From Metasolibacillus sp. (lineage in GTDB: Bacteria; Bacillota; Bacilli; Bacillales_A; Planococcaceae): a DNA stretch of 64,000 nt. Of this stretch, positions 17,336 through 25,999 are shown in pieces (position 1 is the stretch's first letter; each line of letters begins with the position of its first letter). Under the pieces are notes generated by a model. The model was not told where the DNA came from, searched no databases, and saw only the letters and a program-made list of their open reading frames with translations. The DNA is taken from contig NZ_JAMBIZ010000001.1 in NCBI RefSeq assembly GCF_025291715.1, positions 124,001 to 188,000 of the forward strand, given 5' to 3'. Position numbers and translations under genes: made by a program.

Positions 17336-18019
17336 TTATGCAAGCATAATTTTTTCTAATTGTAATGGTTCGATATATTCATCGCCCTTGTATGCCCGCA
17401 TGTTGCCGCCTGAAATTTCATCAATTAAAAGGATTTCATTGGTTTTTGCATCGCGACCAAACTCAAGCTTAATATCGTATAAAGTTAAGCCTTTTTTAGC
17501 CAGCTCTGCTGCAACGAATTTCGAAATTTCAATTGTGCGTTGCTTTAAAATTTCGTATTCCTCTAATGATAAAATGCCTAGCATAGCAAGCGCATCTGCT
17601 GAAATGGGTGGGTCTTGTCGCTCGTCATCTTTAATCGTTACTTCAACAAAGGCGTCTAAATCTTGCCCTTCCTTGACATAGGCACCGTAGCGACGAAGGA
17701 AAGAACCCACTGCTTTAAAGCGGCAAATGACCTCTAAGCCGTTACCAAAAACCGTTGCAGGCTTCACCGTCATTGTTGCATCATCGAAATTGGCATCCAC
17801 ATAATGCGTTGGTACACCTTGCTCATTAAGCTTTGAATAGAAGAAGGAAGTGAGGCGAAGTCCTGCTAAGCCAGCGCCTTCAATTGTTAAGCCAACTGTG
17901 TTCGCACCTGGATCAAACACGCCGTCCTCACCTGTTACATCATCTTTAAATTGCAATAAATAATGACCATCTTCAAGCTGAAAGACATTTTTCGTTTTAC
18001 CTGTGTATACTAATTCCAC
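17336..18019 (-). CDS. purC: Phosphoribosylaminoimidazole-succinocarboxamide synthase (SAICAR synthetase), stand-alone
   Basis: A protein of 227 residues that would join aspartate to CAIR in purine synthesis. Family features are visible: YTGKTKNVF opening (ATP-binding), ICRFKAVGSFLRRYG, IKDDERQDPP (KDD-x-x-x-DP), YDIKLEFG and LIDEISGGNMR. It is somewhat diverged from the usual forms (VGSFLRR for AGSxxxR; DEISGGNMR for DEISPDxxR). It is not inside a pur operon; its neighbours are pepF and gdhA. The start is GTG at 18019 behind GGAGGG. It may be a second copy or a functional variant; the window cannot tell. Confidence 0.8.
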   Translation of the reverse strand: MELVYTGKTKNVFQLEDGHYLLQFKDDVTGEDGVFDPGANTVGLTIEGAGLAGLRLTSFFYSKLNEQGVPTHYVDANFDDATMTVKPATVFGNGLEVICRFKAVGSFLRRYGAYVKEGQDLDAFVEVTIKDDERQDPPISADALAMLGILSLEEYEILKQRTIEISKFVAAELAKKGLTLYDIKLEFGRDAKTNEILLIDEISGGNMRAYKGDEYIEPLQLEKIMLA

Positions 18020-18059
18020 AAGAAACCCTCCAATTCACAAAATTATAATTACATTTTAA

Positions 18060-18097
18060 CACGAACGATTACATGTTTGTCTATATAAAATGTTCGT
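18060..18097 (-). promoter_or_regulatory. Candidate PurR-box-like inverted CGAAC pair
   Basis: CGAAC at 18062-18066 faces GTTCG at 18092-18096. Read on the minus strand, AAAAACGAACATT differs by one base from the B. subtilis PurBox (AWWWCCGAACWWT). The distance between the two CGAA cores (27 bases) is slightly larger than I expect for PurR, and the second half is poor. This is a weak candidate. Confidence 0.3.
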
Positions 18098-18105
18098 TTT
18101 TGAAA

Positions 18106-18136
18106 TTAAAAATAGACTGTCGATTTGTCGACAGCC
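18106..18136 (-). terminator. Terminator of gdhA
   Basis: On the minus strand CTGTCGA, loop CAAA, TCGACAG is followed by TCTATTTTT. It lies just after the gdhA stop. Confidence 0.8.
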
Positions 18137-18143
18137 TACATTA

Positions 18144-19517
18144 TTAATAAACGCCTTCTGCAATCATCCCAGTTGCAACTTTTTTAAAGCCAGCAATGTT
18201 TGAGCCTACAACTAAATTGTTTGGGTAACCATATTTTTCAGCCGCATCTTTGCTTTCTGCAAAAATATCTTTCATAATATCATGTAATTTCGTATCTACA
18301 TCGTTAAATGCCCAGTTATGGCGGCTTGAGTTTTGTGCCATTTCAAGCGCTGATACAGCAACGCCACCAGCATTCGCCGCCTTGGCAGGACCGAATAAAA
18401 CACCAGCATTTAAAAAGACGTTAATCGCCTCTAAATCGGATGGCATATTAGCCCCCTCGGCAACTAGTTTGACACCATTTTCAACGAGCGTGCGTGCAGC
18501 GTCACCGTTAATTTCGTTTTGTGTCGCGCAAGGTAGGGCAATATCACAAGGAATTGTCCAAATGTTTGAGCAGCCTTCCACATATTGTGCATTAGGGTGG
18601 TAATCTAAATATGTGCTAATACGTGCGCCTTTTACTTCTTTAATTTCTTTTATTGCCTTTAAGTCAAGGCCCTTTGGATCGTAAATATAGCCGCCTGAGT
18701 CAGAGCATGCGACAACATTGGCACCGAAATGCTGCGCCTTTTCAATTGCATAAATAGCGACATTGCCTGAGCCAGAGACAACGACTGTTTTATTCATAAA
18801 GGATAGATGGGCATCATGCAGCATTTCGCTGACAAAATACACTAAGCCATAGCCAGTTGCTTCCTTGCGTCCTAAAGAGCCACCATAGCCCGGCTTTTTA
18901 CCTGTTAGTACACCTTGCTCGAATTGCCCGCGAATGCGCTTGTATTGTCCCCATAGATAGCCAATTTCGCGTGCGCCAACACCGATGTCACCTGCTGGGA
19001 CATCGCAATCAGGCCCGATGTAGCGATAGAGCTCTGTCATGAATGCCTGACAGAAGCGCATAATTTCAGCATCAGACTTTCCTTTTGGATCAAAATCTGA
19101 ACCACCTTTTGCGCCGCCGATTGCCTGACCTGTTAAGGCATTTTTGAAAATTTGCTCGAATGCTAAAAATTTCATAATGGATTCGTTAACAGTAGGGTGG
19201 AATCGAAGACCGCCTTTATATGGACCTATTACATTATTAAATTGTACGCGATAGCCGCGATTCACTTGTACTTTATTTTCATCATCTAACCATGCAACAC
19301 GGAATGAAATGATGCGGTCAGGTTCAACAATACGTGCTAAAATATTATGGTGAATATATTCTGGATTTTGGGCAAAAACAGGTACTAACGATAAAAAGAT
19401 TTCTTCAACTGCCTGTAAAAACTCTAATTCAAAGGCATATTTCTTTTTTAATTTTTCAAATACACCATCAATATATTCTTTTGCTAGCTGTTCATGGTTC
19501 ATTACATCAGTCGTCAT
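18144..19517 (-). CDS. gdhA: NADP-specific glutamate dehydrogenase
   Basis: Hexameric-type GDH of 457 residues that forms glutamate from 2-oxoglutarate and ammonia. Motifs: YKGGLRFHPTVN and LTGQAIGGAKGGSDFDPKGK around the catalytic lysines, the DVPAGDIGVGAREIGY loop, and the nucleotide fold VVSGSGNVAIYA. Length and motifs match the E. coli GdhA class rather than the RocG/GudB class (about 425 residues), which supports a biosynthetic role. GGAGGG precedes the ATG. It is monocistronic with its own promoter and terminator. Confidence 0.93.
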   Translation of the reverse strand: MTTDVMNHEQLAKEYIDGVFEKLKKKYAFELEFLQAVEEIFLSLVPVFAQNPEYIHHNILARIVEPDRIISFRVAWLDDENKVQVNRGYRVQFNNVIGPYKGGLRFHPTVNESIMKFLAFEQIFKNALTGQAIGGAKGGSDFDPKGKSDAEIMRFCQAFMTELYRYIGPDCDVPAGDIGVGAREIGYLWGQYKRIRGQFEQGVLTGKKPGYGGSLGRKEATGYGLVYFVSEMLHDAHLSFMNKTVVVSGSGNVAIYAIEKAQHFGANVVACSDSGGYIYDPKGLDLKAIKEIKEVKGARISTYLDYHPNAQYVEGCSNIWTIPCDIALPCATQNEINGDAARTLVENGVKLVAEGANMPSDLEAINVFLNAGVLFGPAKAANAGGVAVSALEMAQNSSRHNWAFNDVDTKLHDIMKDIFAESKDAAEKYGYPNNLVVGSNIAGFKKVATGMIAEGVY

Positions 19518-19552
19518 AAAAAAGTTCCCTCCTAAAAATACGGTTAAATGTT

Positions 19553-19581
19553 ATAGTATTATGATTTTTCTTGCAATTCAA
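19553..19581 (-). promoter_or_regulatory. Sigma-A promoter of gdhA
   Basis: On the minus strand TTGAAT (19576-19581), 17 bases, TACTAT (19553-19558), about 35 bases before the start codon. Confidence 0.6.
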
Positions 19582-19692
19582 TAAATTTTTATTCACTTTT
19601 ATGAGAAGGGAGGAGAAAAAGCCGGCAAAAAATTATATAAAAATAATAAAATAAGAGAGAGAAACGTGCTTTTTTGAAAGGGGAAATCATTG

Positions 19693-20163
19693 ATGATTCA
19701 ATTGCTAATTGATGCAGATGCCTGCCCAGTTATTGATTTGGCGCTATCTGTTTCATCTCGATATAAGATAAAACCTATCTTGTTTTGCGATACTTCACAT
19801 CGCATTGAGCGTGATAATGTAATAACGATTGTCGTGCCAAAGGGACCTGATTCAGTTGATTTTAAGCTAGTGAATGCGCTTTCTAAAAATGATATTGTCA
19901 TAACGGGGGATTATGGATTAGCTGCCATGTGTTTGGCGAAAGGCGCATTTGTTGTGGACCATAATGGCAGAGAAATGACTGCCGATAATATAGACCAGTT
20001 GCTCGCTTTTCGTTATGAGAGTGCAAAATTCCGCCGAGCAGGTGGAAGAACGAAAGGACCCAAAAAGCGCACCGAGGAAAATAATATTGCCTTCAAAAAA
20101 TTTTTTCAACAAATTTGTGAACGGGCTGTCAAATTGAAAGGAGAAATGAATAATAATGCATAA
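19693..20163 (+). CDS. YaiI/YqxD family protein (UPF0178, DUF188)
   Basis: A protein of 156 residues with the family's DADACPV motif near the N-terminus, then FCDTSHR, DSVDF, VITGDYGLA and the C-terminal FRRAGGRTKGPKK. The arrangement of conserved aspartates suggests a PIN-like nuclease fold, an inference from the family. I place the start at the ATG at 19693 (AAAGGGG 9 bases upstream) rather than the TTG one codon earlier. It overlaps the D-serine dehydratase start by 8 bases, so the two are translationally coupled. Confidence 0.85.
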   Translation: MIQLLIDADACPVIDLALSVSSRYKIKPILFCDTSHRIERDNVITIVVPKGPDSVDFKLVNALSKNDIVITGDYGLAAMCLAKGAFVVDHNGREMTADNIDQLLAFRYESAKFRRAGGRTKGPKKRTEENNIAFKKFFQQICERAVKLKGEMNNNA

Positions 20164-21424
20164 TTCATTCGAAAAAAGACTAGAAAATTTACCGCTTATT
20201 CCATCTTTACAACGAGCTGAGCCTGTCATTTGGTTGAACGATCAAGTAAATAATGAACAAAGCTTCCCTTTTTCAATGGCAATGGTTTATGAGGCGGAAG
20301 CAAGATTGAAGCGTTTTGCGCCATATTTGCAAGACGCTTTCCCAGAAATACAAGACGGAATCATTGAATCGCCTATTATCGAAGTCGAGCAAATGAAGGC
20401 ATATTTAGAAAATGCTTATGCAACGAAAATTGAAGGAAAGCTTCTATTAAAATGTGATCATGCATTACCAATTGCAGGCTCAGTAAAGGCGCGTGGTGGT
20501 ATTTATGAAATATTAAAGCATGCCGAAAGCTTAGCAATTGAACACGGGTTATTATCGAAGGAAGATGATTATCGCAAATTGCATGATGACCGCTTCCGCC
20601 AATTTTTCCAAAACTATAAAATTGCAGTGGGCTCGACAGGAAACTTAGGATTAAGCATTGGCATTATTAGCGCAAAGCTAGGCTTTCATGTAACAGTGCA
20701 TATGTCGATGGATGCGAAGGAATGGAAAAAGCAATTGCTGCGAGATTTAGGTGTCACAGTGATAGAGTATGAGGCGGATTATAGTGAGGCTGTCAAACAG
20801 GGGCGTTTAGAGGCAGAGCAGGACGCTACATGCCACTTTGTTGACGATGAAAATTCACTTGATTTATTCGCAGGCTATGCGGTTGCAGCGCTACGTGTGA
20901 AGGCTCAGCTAGAGGCACAAAACATAGCGGTTGATGAGGAACACCCGCTATTTGTTTATATTCCATGTGGTGTTGGTGGGGCACCTGGTGGGATTAGCTA
21001 TGGCTTGAAGCAGTTATATGGTCAAAATGTTCATATTTTCTTTGCCGAGCCAACGCAATCGCCATGCATGCTGCTCGGGATGATGACAGGCTTACATGAT
21101 GAAATTGATGTGGCACAAATCGGCTTAACGAATGAAACCGAGGCGGATGGGCTTGCGGTTGGGCGAGCGTCGAAATTTGTTGGCGCACAGATGGAAACGA
21201 TTGTGAGTGGTTGTTATACTGTAAAAGATGCGTTTTTATTTGAAAGTTTGCGAGAAATGTATAAGCGGGAGCATATTTTCATGGAGCCATCTGCACATGC
21301 AGGCTTTTTTGGCCTTATACAGCTAGCGGACACTTATTCACAGAAAAATGCCAATCATCTCGTCTGGTCAACAGGCGGCAATTTAGTACCAAATGAATGG
21401 CGCACGCATTATTTACAAAAATAA
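20156..21424 (+). CDS. dsdA: D-serine dehydratase (D-serine ammonia-lyase)
   Basis: PLP enzyme of 422 residues converting D-serine to pyruvate and ammonia. Lys111 in IAGSVKARGG is the expected Schiff-base lysine; STGNLG (160-165) binds the cofactor phosphate; GVGGAPGG is the glycine-rich loop. Length and N-terminal extension match DsdA rather than threonine dehydratases. AAAGGAG lies about 9 bases before the ATG. No dsdC regulator or dsdX permease is adjacent; instead it is coupled to a UPF0178 gene. A role in detoxifying D-serine from peptidoglycan turnover or the environment is likely. Confidence 0.9.
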   Translation: MHNSFEKRLENLPLIPSLQRAEPVIWLNDQVNNEQSFPFSMAMVYEAEARLKRFAPYLQDAFPEIQDGIIESPIIEVEQMKAYLENAYATKIEGKLLLKCDHALPIAGSVKARGGIYEILKHAESLAIEHGLLSKEDDYRKLHDDRFRQFFQNYKIAVGSTGNLGLSIGIISAKLGFHVTVHMSMDAKEWKKQLLRDLGVTVIEYEADYSEAVKQGRLEAEQDATCHFVDDENSLDLFAGYAVAALRVKAQLEAQNIAVDEEHPLFVYIPCGVGGAPGGISYGLKQLYGQNVHIFFAEPTQSPCMLLGMMTGLHDEIDVAQIGLTNETEADGLAVGRASKFVGAQMETIVSGCYTVKDAFLFESLREMYKREHIFMEPSAHAGFFGLIQLADTYSQKNANHLVWSTGGNLVPNEWRTHYLQK

Positions 21425-21445
21425 AAATTTGAGGAGTTTTAGGCT

Positions 21446-21796
21446 GTGATTATAACTGTTTTTATCGTCGGCTTTATAATGGCTGGCATATTAGACTTAT
21501 TATTAAGAAAGAAGTTCAAAATTGAAAAAAATGAAAGATTTATGGATCAATATATCAATAAAGCGCATTTTGTATTTGAAATTTTGCTCTGTGCATTTTT
21601 TATCGTCAATGTGGCAGTGAGGGGCTTTCCTGAGAAATATTTGTATTTTTTATTGTTTCTATTTTTCGGACTTGTCTTTGCAGTTCGCCTTGCGCTGGAA
21701 TATATCTTTAAAAAGGCACAACGAAAATATATTATTTCACTTGCTTATATGATTGTTTGTCTAGCTTGTGCGTTAACAATTTTATTGTTCTTATAA
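21446..21796 (+). CDS. Small membrane protein, DUF4181-like
   Basis: A protein of 116 residues with about four hydrophobic segments (about 2-18, 42-58, 67-85 and 96-116) separated by short basic loops. It resembles DUF4181 proteins of Bacillales in length and pattern; function unknown. The start is GTG at 21446 preceded by GAGGAG. It lies 21 bases after dsdA and 15 bases before cobQ, so it is probably part of one long transcript linking them. Confidence 0.65.
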   Translation: MIITVFIVGFIMAGILDLLLRKKFKIEKNERFMDQYINKAHFVFEILLCAFFIVNVAVRGFPEKYLYFLLFLFFGLVFAVRLALEYIFKKAQRKYIISLAYMIVCLACALTILLFL

Positions 21797-21811
21797 GGGG
21801 AGAGAAGGCAA

Positions 21812-23293
21812 ATGGCACAATCCATTATGATTCAAGGCACTGCCTCGGATGTTGGGAAAAGCTTAATTTGCACAGCATTATGCCGCATTTTTGCAAACGA
21901 CGGATACCGTGTCGCCCCGCTTAAATCACAAAATATGGCACTCAATTCCTATATTACAGAGGATGGCTATGAGATTGGGCGTGCGCAAGGTGTGCAGGCA
22001 GAGGCGGCGCGCGTGAAAGCGACAACACAAATGAATCCGATTTTATTGAAGCCAAAGCAAAATATGCGCTCAGAAATTATTTTTAATGGCAAGCGTTATG
22101 TTGAAATGGATGCGATGGATTATCGAGAAAATTTTGTTGAGAAGGTTATGCCAGAGGTGGAAAAATTGCTGCGCTATTTGCAAGAGCATTTTGATGTGAT
22201 AGTGCTTGAAGGGGCGGGAAGTCCAGCTGAAATCAATTTAAAGGCACGAGATATTGCGAATATGCGCATGGCACATTTAGCAGATGCACCTGTTATTTTA
22301 GTAGCAGATATCGATCGTGGTGGGGTGTTTGCCACAATTGTTGGCACGCTTGCGTTGTTAGATGACGGTGAGAGGGCACGTGTCAAAGGTATCGTGATTA
22401 ATAAATTTCGCGGCTTGAAGGAGCTGCTTGATGACGGGCTCACTTGGCTAGAGCAGGAGACAGGCATTCCGGTTTTAGGTGTTATTCCGTATTTAGATGT
22501 ACCGATTGAGGCAGAGGATTCATTAGCATTATCATCATTGCGTTTGAAGCAGGCTGCAAAAGGGGAGTTTGCTATTGATGTAGCTTTTATTCGTCTACCA
22601 CATCTTGTCAATTTCACCGATATGGATCCACTATTAGAGGAACCTGGTGTTGGTGTACGTGTGGTAACGACAGTTGCAGAGCTTGGTAGCCCTGACCTTC
22701 TTATTTTACCAAGCTCAAAAAATATTGTTCATGATTTACAATGGCTAAAGGACGCAGGTCTTGCACAGGCAATTGTTCAACGTGCAACAAAAATTGTTGG
22801 TATTGGTACAGGCTATTATATGCTTGGTGCAACGATAATGAGCGAGCATAACCTGTACAAAGGGCTACAGTTACTGCCGCTACAGACAACGCTTTTACAA
22901 CAAGAGACGAAAAGGCAAGTAGCTGGCAGCATTATTGCAACAAAGGAGCAAATTGTTGGCTATGAAATGAACATAGGTGAAGTGACATTATTAAATGGAG
23001 CTATACCATTTATTCAATTGGCGGATGGGCATGACAATGGTGCTGTATTAGAAGATGGACATGTGCTTGGAACAACGCTACACCATCTACTGCACAACCG
23101 ACATGTCACGCGTCGCATGATGAACGAGATTCGTCAAGTGAAGAGGCTGCCGTTCATCAATGAACAGCTTCAAAGCGATGAAGAGCTGCGTGATCAAGCC
23201 TATGAATTGCTTGCACAGCACGTTCGTATGCACTTAAATATGGAAAAAATTTATGAATTTATGCAAATGGAGGAACGACATGCTGACGGTTGA
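21812..23293 (+). CDS. cobQ: Cobyric acid synthase, glutaminase cysteine replaced
   Basis: A protein of 493 residues that amidates the corrin ring side chains of adenosylcobyrinic acid diamide. The N-terminal synthetase half is intact: GTASDVGKS P-loop at residues 9-17, SQNMALNS, LEGAGSPAEINL and DIDRGGVFA. In the C-terminal GATase half the expected nucleophile segment GICGGYQMLG reads GIGTGYYMLG, placing Gly at residue 332 where the essential Cys (C333 of Salmonella CbiP, from memory) should be. The C-terminal region around GTTLHHLLH keeps a histidine. The enzyme may therefore use free ammonia or have another role. It is the first gene of a salvage-type cluster. Confidence 0.85.
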   Translation: MAQSIMIQGTASDVGKSLICTALCRIFANDGYRVAPLKSQNMALNSYITEDGYEIGRAQGVQAEAARVKATTQMNPILLKPKQNMRSEIIFNGKRYVEMDAMDYRENFVEKVMPEVEKLLRYLQEHFDVIVLEGAGSPAEINLKARDIANMRMAHLADAPVILVADIDRGGVFATIVGTLALLDDGERARVKGIVINKFRGLKELLDDGLTWLEQETGIPVLGVIPYLDVPIEAEDSLALSSLRLKQAAKGEFAIDVAFIRLPHLVNFTDMDPLLEEPGVGVRVVTTVAELGSPDLLILPSSKNIVHDLQWLKDAGLAQAIVQRATKIVGIGTGYYMLGATIMSEHNLYKGLQLLPLQTTLLQQETKRQVAGSIIATKEQIVGYEMNIGEVTLLNGAIPFIQLADGHDNGAVLEDGHVLGTTLHHLLHNRHVTRRMMNEIRQVKRLPFINEQLQSDEELRDQAYELLAQHVRMHLNMEKIYEFMQMEERHADG

Positions 23294-23948
23294 ACTAGGT
23301 GAGGAGCTACTTATTATTAAAAGTGAGCAGCCATTAAAAGTGTTAAGCTCGGCTATGCTGAATCCAGGGATTGGTCGTTATCAATATTTCGTCAATCGAA
23401 CGGTTGATAAAAATTATTATCCTGAGGATGCAAAGTGTGAGTATGAGCAATTTTTACAGCAATATACAATGCCCCTCCAGATGACAGTTGCGATGATGAC
23501 CGCGGTGCAGCAACGCTTTGTGATGAGGGAGCAATATGTGGATGGAGAAACTGCGATTGATGTTTTTATTACGGCAGGATTAGGCAATGCGGTCGATGTA
23601 ACACAATCCTATCAATATACATATAAGCCAGCCGTCGGAACGATTAATATTTTCGTTTTTGTGGATGGAGATATGAGCGATGAGGCGTTCATCCAAGCAT
23701 ATCATTGCATCATTGAGGCGAAGGTGAAAGTGCTGCATGAGCGTGGTGTTATAGATAAGCAAAGTGGCACAATTGCGACAGGCACGTCAACAGATAGCGT
23801 CGCTCTGGCGGTGATGGGGCGTGGTGAATTTCATGCATATGGTGGCTCAATTACTCGTTTAGGGGCGCTGATTGGCAAAGGTGTTGCGGCGACATTGCAT
23901 AAAGCGATTGATGGCTATGATGCTTATCAAAAAGGTGAGCTGCGATGA
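23280..23948 (+). CDS. cbiZ: Adenosylcobinamide amidohydrolase
   Basis: A protein of 222 residues. CbiZ cleaves the aminopropanol arm of adenosylcobinamide to give adenosylcobyric acid, so that incomplete corrinoids can be salvaged. Recognised by TAGLGNAVDV, GTINIFVFV, IIEAKVKVL, ATGTSTDSVALA and the C-terminal YGGSITRLGALIGKGV. The start is the ATG at 23280, 8 bases after GGAGGA and within the end of cobQ (14-base overlap), not the upstream in-frame codon. Its presence between cobQ and cbiB marks the operon as salvage-oriented. Confidence 0.85.
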   Translation: MLTVELGEELLIIKSEQPLKVLSSAMLNPGIGRYQYFVNRTVDKNYYPEDAKCEYEQFLQQYTMPLQMTVAMMTAVQQRFVMREQYVDGETAIDVFITAGLGNAVDVTQSYQYTYKPAVGTINIFVFVDGDMSDEAFIQAYHCIIEAKVKVLHERGVIDKQSGTIATGTSTDSVALAVMGRGEFHAYGGSITRLGALIGKGVAATLHKAIDGYDAYQKGELR

Positions 23949-24898
23949 ACATCGTCATTGTTGCCATCGCAATTTTGCTTGATCGTCTTGTTGGAGATCC
24001 ACCTAGGCTACCGCATCCTGTTATATGGATTGGCAAGCTTATTTCATTTTTTGAGCAGCGCTGGAATCATGGGACGGCACGTGTTTTAAAGGGAGCTATG
24101 ACAGCAATATTTGTTGTTAGTTTAACAGGAATTATTGTTTGGGGGCTTATTTATTTAGCTGGACTACTGTCTGTTTGGCTTGCAGTAGCGCTAGAAATAT
24201 TGCTTATTGCGATAGCGATTGCACAAAAGAGCTTGAAGGATGCGGCAATGGTCGTTTATGATGCGCTGCGACGAGGCGATATGCAGGAGGCACGCATAAA
24301 GCTTGGCTGGATTGTTGGACGTGATACAGCACATTTAGAGGAGCCTGAAATTGTCCGAGGTGTTGTTGAAACCGTTTCTGAAAACACAAGTGATGGCATT
24401 ACAGCGCCAATTTTTTATGCGCTGTTATTTGGTGCAACAGGCGCGTGGGTCTATAAGGCAATCAACACGCTTGATTCGATGATTGGCTATCGCAATGAAC
24501 GCTATGGGGAGTTTGGTCGCTTTGCTGCAAGACTTGATGATGTGGCCAACTTTATTCCGAGTCGTCTTACAGGCTTGTGCATTTTATTATTTACGAAAAA
24601 TGAAGGACCTTTTGCATTAAAGGAGCGCCTGCGCTATTGGCTACGCGATGCGAAAAAGCATCCAAGCCCAAATAGTGGCTATTTAGAGGCAGCAACCGCC
24701 TTGCAGCTAGGCATTCGTTTAGGTGGAGAAAATACCTATCAAGGGAAAACCTCATTTCGTGCCTACATGGGTGAGCCTATAGTGGAACTAAGCAAGGTAC
24801 ATATTTTACGTGCTATTCAGCATTTATATGCGGTGACAATACTTTTTACGTTATTGATTGGAGGCATGATGTATGCGATATCCCGCACATGGAGCTAA
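23945..24898 (+). CDS. cbiB: Adenosylcobinamide-phosphate synthase
   Basis: Polytopic membrane protein of 317 residues that attaches the aminopropanol (phosphate) arm to cobyric acid. Family motifs: LLDRLVGDPPRLPHPVIWIG at the N-terminus, GRDTAHLEEPEIVRGVVET and VSENTSDGITAPIFYAL, then NTLDSMIGYRNERY. Hydrophobic segments at about 50-95, 150-170 and 290-312. It overlaps cbiZ by ATGA-type coupling and cobD by 26 bases. Confidence 0.93.
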   Translation: MNIVIVAIAILLDRLVGDPPRLPHPVIWIGKLISFFEQRWNHGTARVLKGAMTAIFVVSLTGIIVWGLIYLAGLLSVWLAVALEILLIAIAIAQKSLKDAAMVVYDALRRGDMQEARIKLGWIVGRDTAHLEEPEIVRGVVETVSENTSDGITAPIFYALLFGATGAWVYKAINTLDSMIGYRNERYGEFGRFAARLDDVANFIPSRLTGLCILLFTKNEGPFALKERLRYWLRDAKKHPSPNSGYLEAATALQLGIRLGGENTYQGKTSFRAYMGEPIVELSKVHILRAIQHLYAVTILFTLLIGGMMYAISRTWS

Positions 24899-25940
24899 TC
24901 CAGCTACATTATACCAGCAGCTACAACTAGAGATGCCTGCACAAATTGTTGATTTAAGCGAAAATGTCAATTTTTTAGGGCCACCAGCAAGCTTTCACAA
25001 GGTGTGGTCAGCAATATTTGAGCAAATTGCGCTCTATCCACATGAGGGTGCTGAGCCTTTGCGTAGCGACTTGGCGAGACATCATCATGTGCTAGCAGAG
25101 CATGTTGTCATAGGCAATGGCGCAGCGGAAATCATAATGGCATTAGCAAAACGCTATAGGTCAAAGCCTGTTATTATTGTGGAGCCTTCTTTTTCTGAAT
25201 ATAAGCGAACGTTAATGCAGCAGCATGCAAGCATTCAATCGCTTATTGTGGAGGAGCTAACGAGCTATGTACTACCAATGGAACGATTAAAGCAAGCGAT
25301 GATAGGCGCAGAGGCGGTTTATATTTGTAATCCGAACAATCCAACTGGCGTGGTGACGCCTAGGTCAAAGCTGTTGGAATTGCTACAATATGGGCAACAA
25401 GTAGGCTGTGAGTTAATTGTAGATGAGGCATTTATGGATTGGACGGATGAATCACAATCCGTTATTGATTTGGTAGCGTCATTCAACAATCTAGTTGTAC
25501 TGCGCTCGATGACAAAAATGTATAGTATGGCAGGTGTTAGACTAGGCTATGCGATTACACAACACGCTGCTAATTTAAAGCTAGAGCTGCCGCATTGGAA
25601 TGTCAGTGCGCCCTCGATGGCGCTTGGGATGCAGGCATTGCAAGAAGCGGAATTTTGCGAAAATTCAAGGCAACAAGCGACAGCAATGCGCACAAAAGTG
25701 ACACATTGGCTAAAGGAGCATGGCTGTACTGTGACAAATAGTGAAACAAACTATATAGCATTTCGTTTGCCTTCTTGCTATGACCCAACAGAGTTTTATT
25801 TTGCATTATTGAAAAAAGGCATTGTATTGCGCCACACGCAAAATTTTGTAGGCATGGACGGAGCATGGTTCCGCCTTGCCCTAAAGGAGCCATATAAAAT
25901 GACCGCCTTCCAACAAGCGATGGAGCAATTTTTTCGATAG
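24873..25940 (+). CDS. cobD: L-threonine-O-3-phosphate decarboxylase-like aminotransferase fold enzyme
   Basis: Fold-type I PLP enzyme of 355 residues. CobD makes (R)-1-amino-2-propanol phosphate, the substrate CbiB attaches to cobyric acid. Motifs: an N-terminal HGANPATLYQQ and DLSENVNFLGPP typical of CobD, NPNNPTG for PLP contact, DEAFMDW, and the PLP lysine in RSMTKMYSMAGVRLGY. Histidinol-phosphate aminotransferase is the sister family, but context and the N-terminus favour CobD. GGAGG lies 8 bases before the ATG at 24873. Later genes of the nucleotide loop (cobU, cobS, cobT) are not in this window. Confidence 0.85.
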   Translation: MRYPAHGANPATLYQQLQLEMPAQIVDLSENVNFLGPPASFHKVWSAIFEQIALYPHEGAEPLRSDLARHHHVLAEHVVIGNGAAEIIMALAKRYRSKPVIIVEPSFSEYKRTLMQQHASIQSLIVEELTSYVLPMERLKQAMIGAEAVYICNPNNPTGVVTPRSKLLELLQYGQQVGCELIVDEAFMDWTDESQSVIDLVASFNNLVVLRSMTKMYSMAGVRLGYAITQHAANLKLELPHWNVSAPSMALGMQALQEAEFCENSRQQATAMRTKVTHWLKEHGCTVTNSETNYIAFRLPSCYDPTEFYFALLKKGIVLRHTQNFVGMDGAWFRLALKEPYKMTAFQQAMEQFFR

Positions 25941-25999
25941 AGTAATTTCAAACTTCCCTCACATTTGTACGTTATACTGAAAAAGTAGGAGGGAATCGA

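Noticed and set aside
17012-17343. Minus-strand reading frames over the 21-bp repeats
   Set aside because: They translate the repeat array and the leader of pepF; no start signal and no family resemblance.
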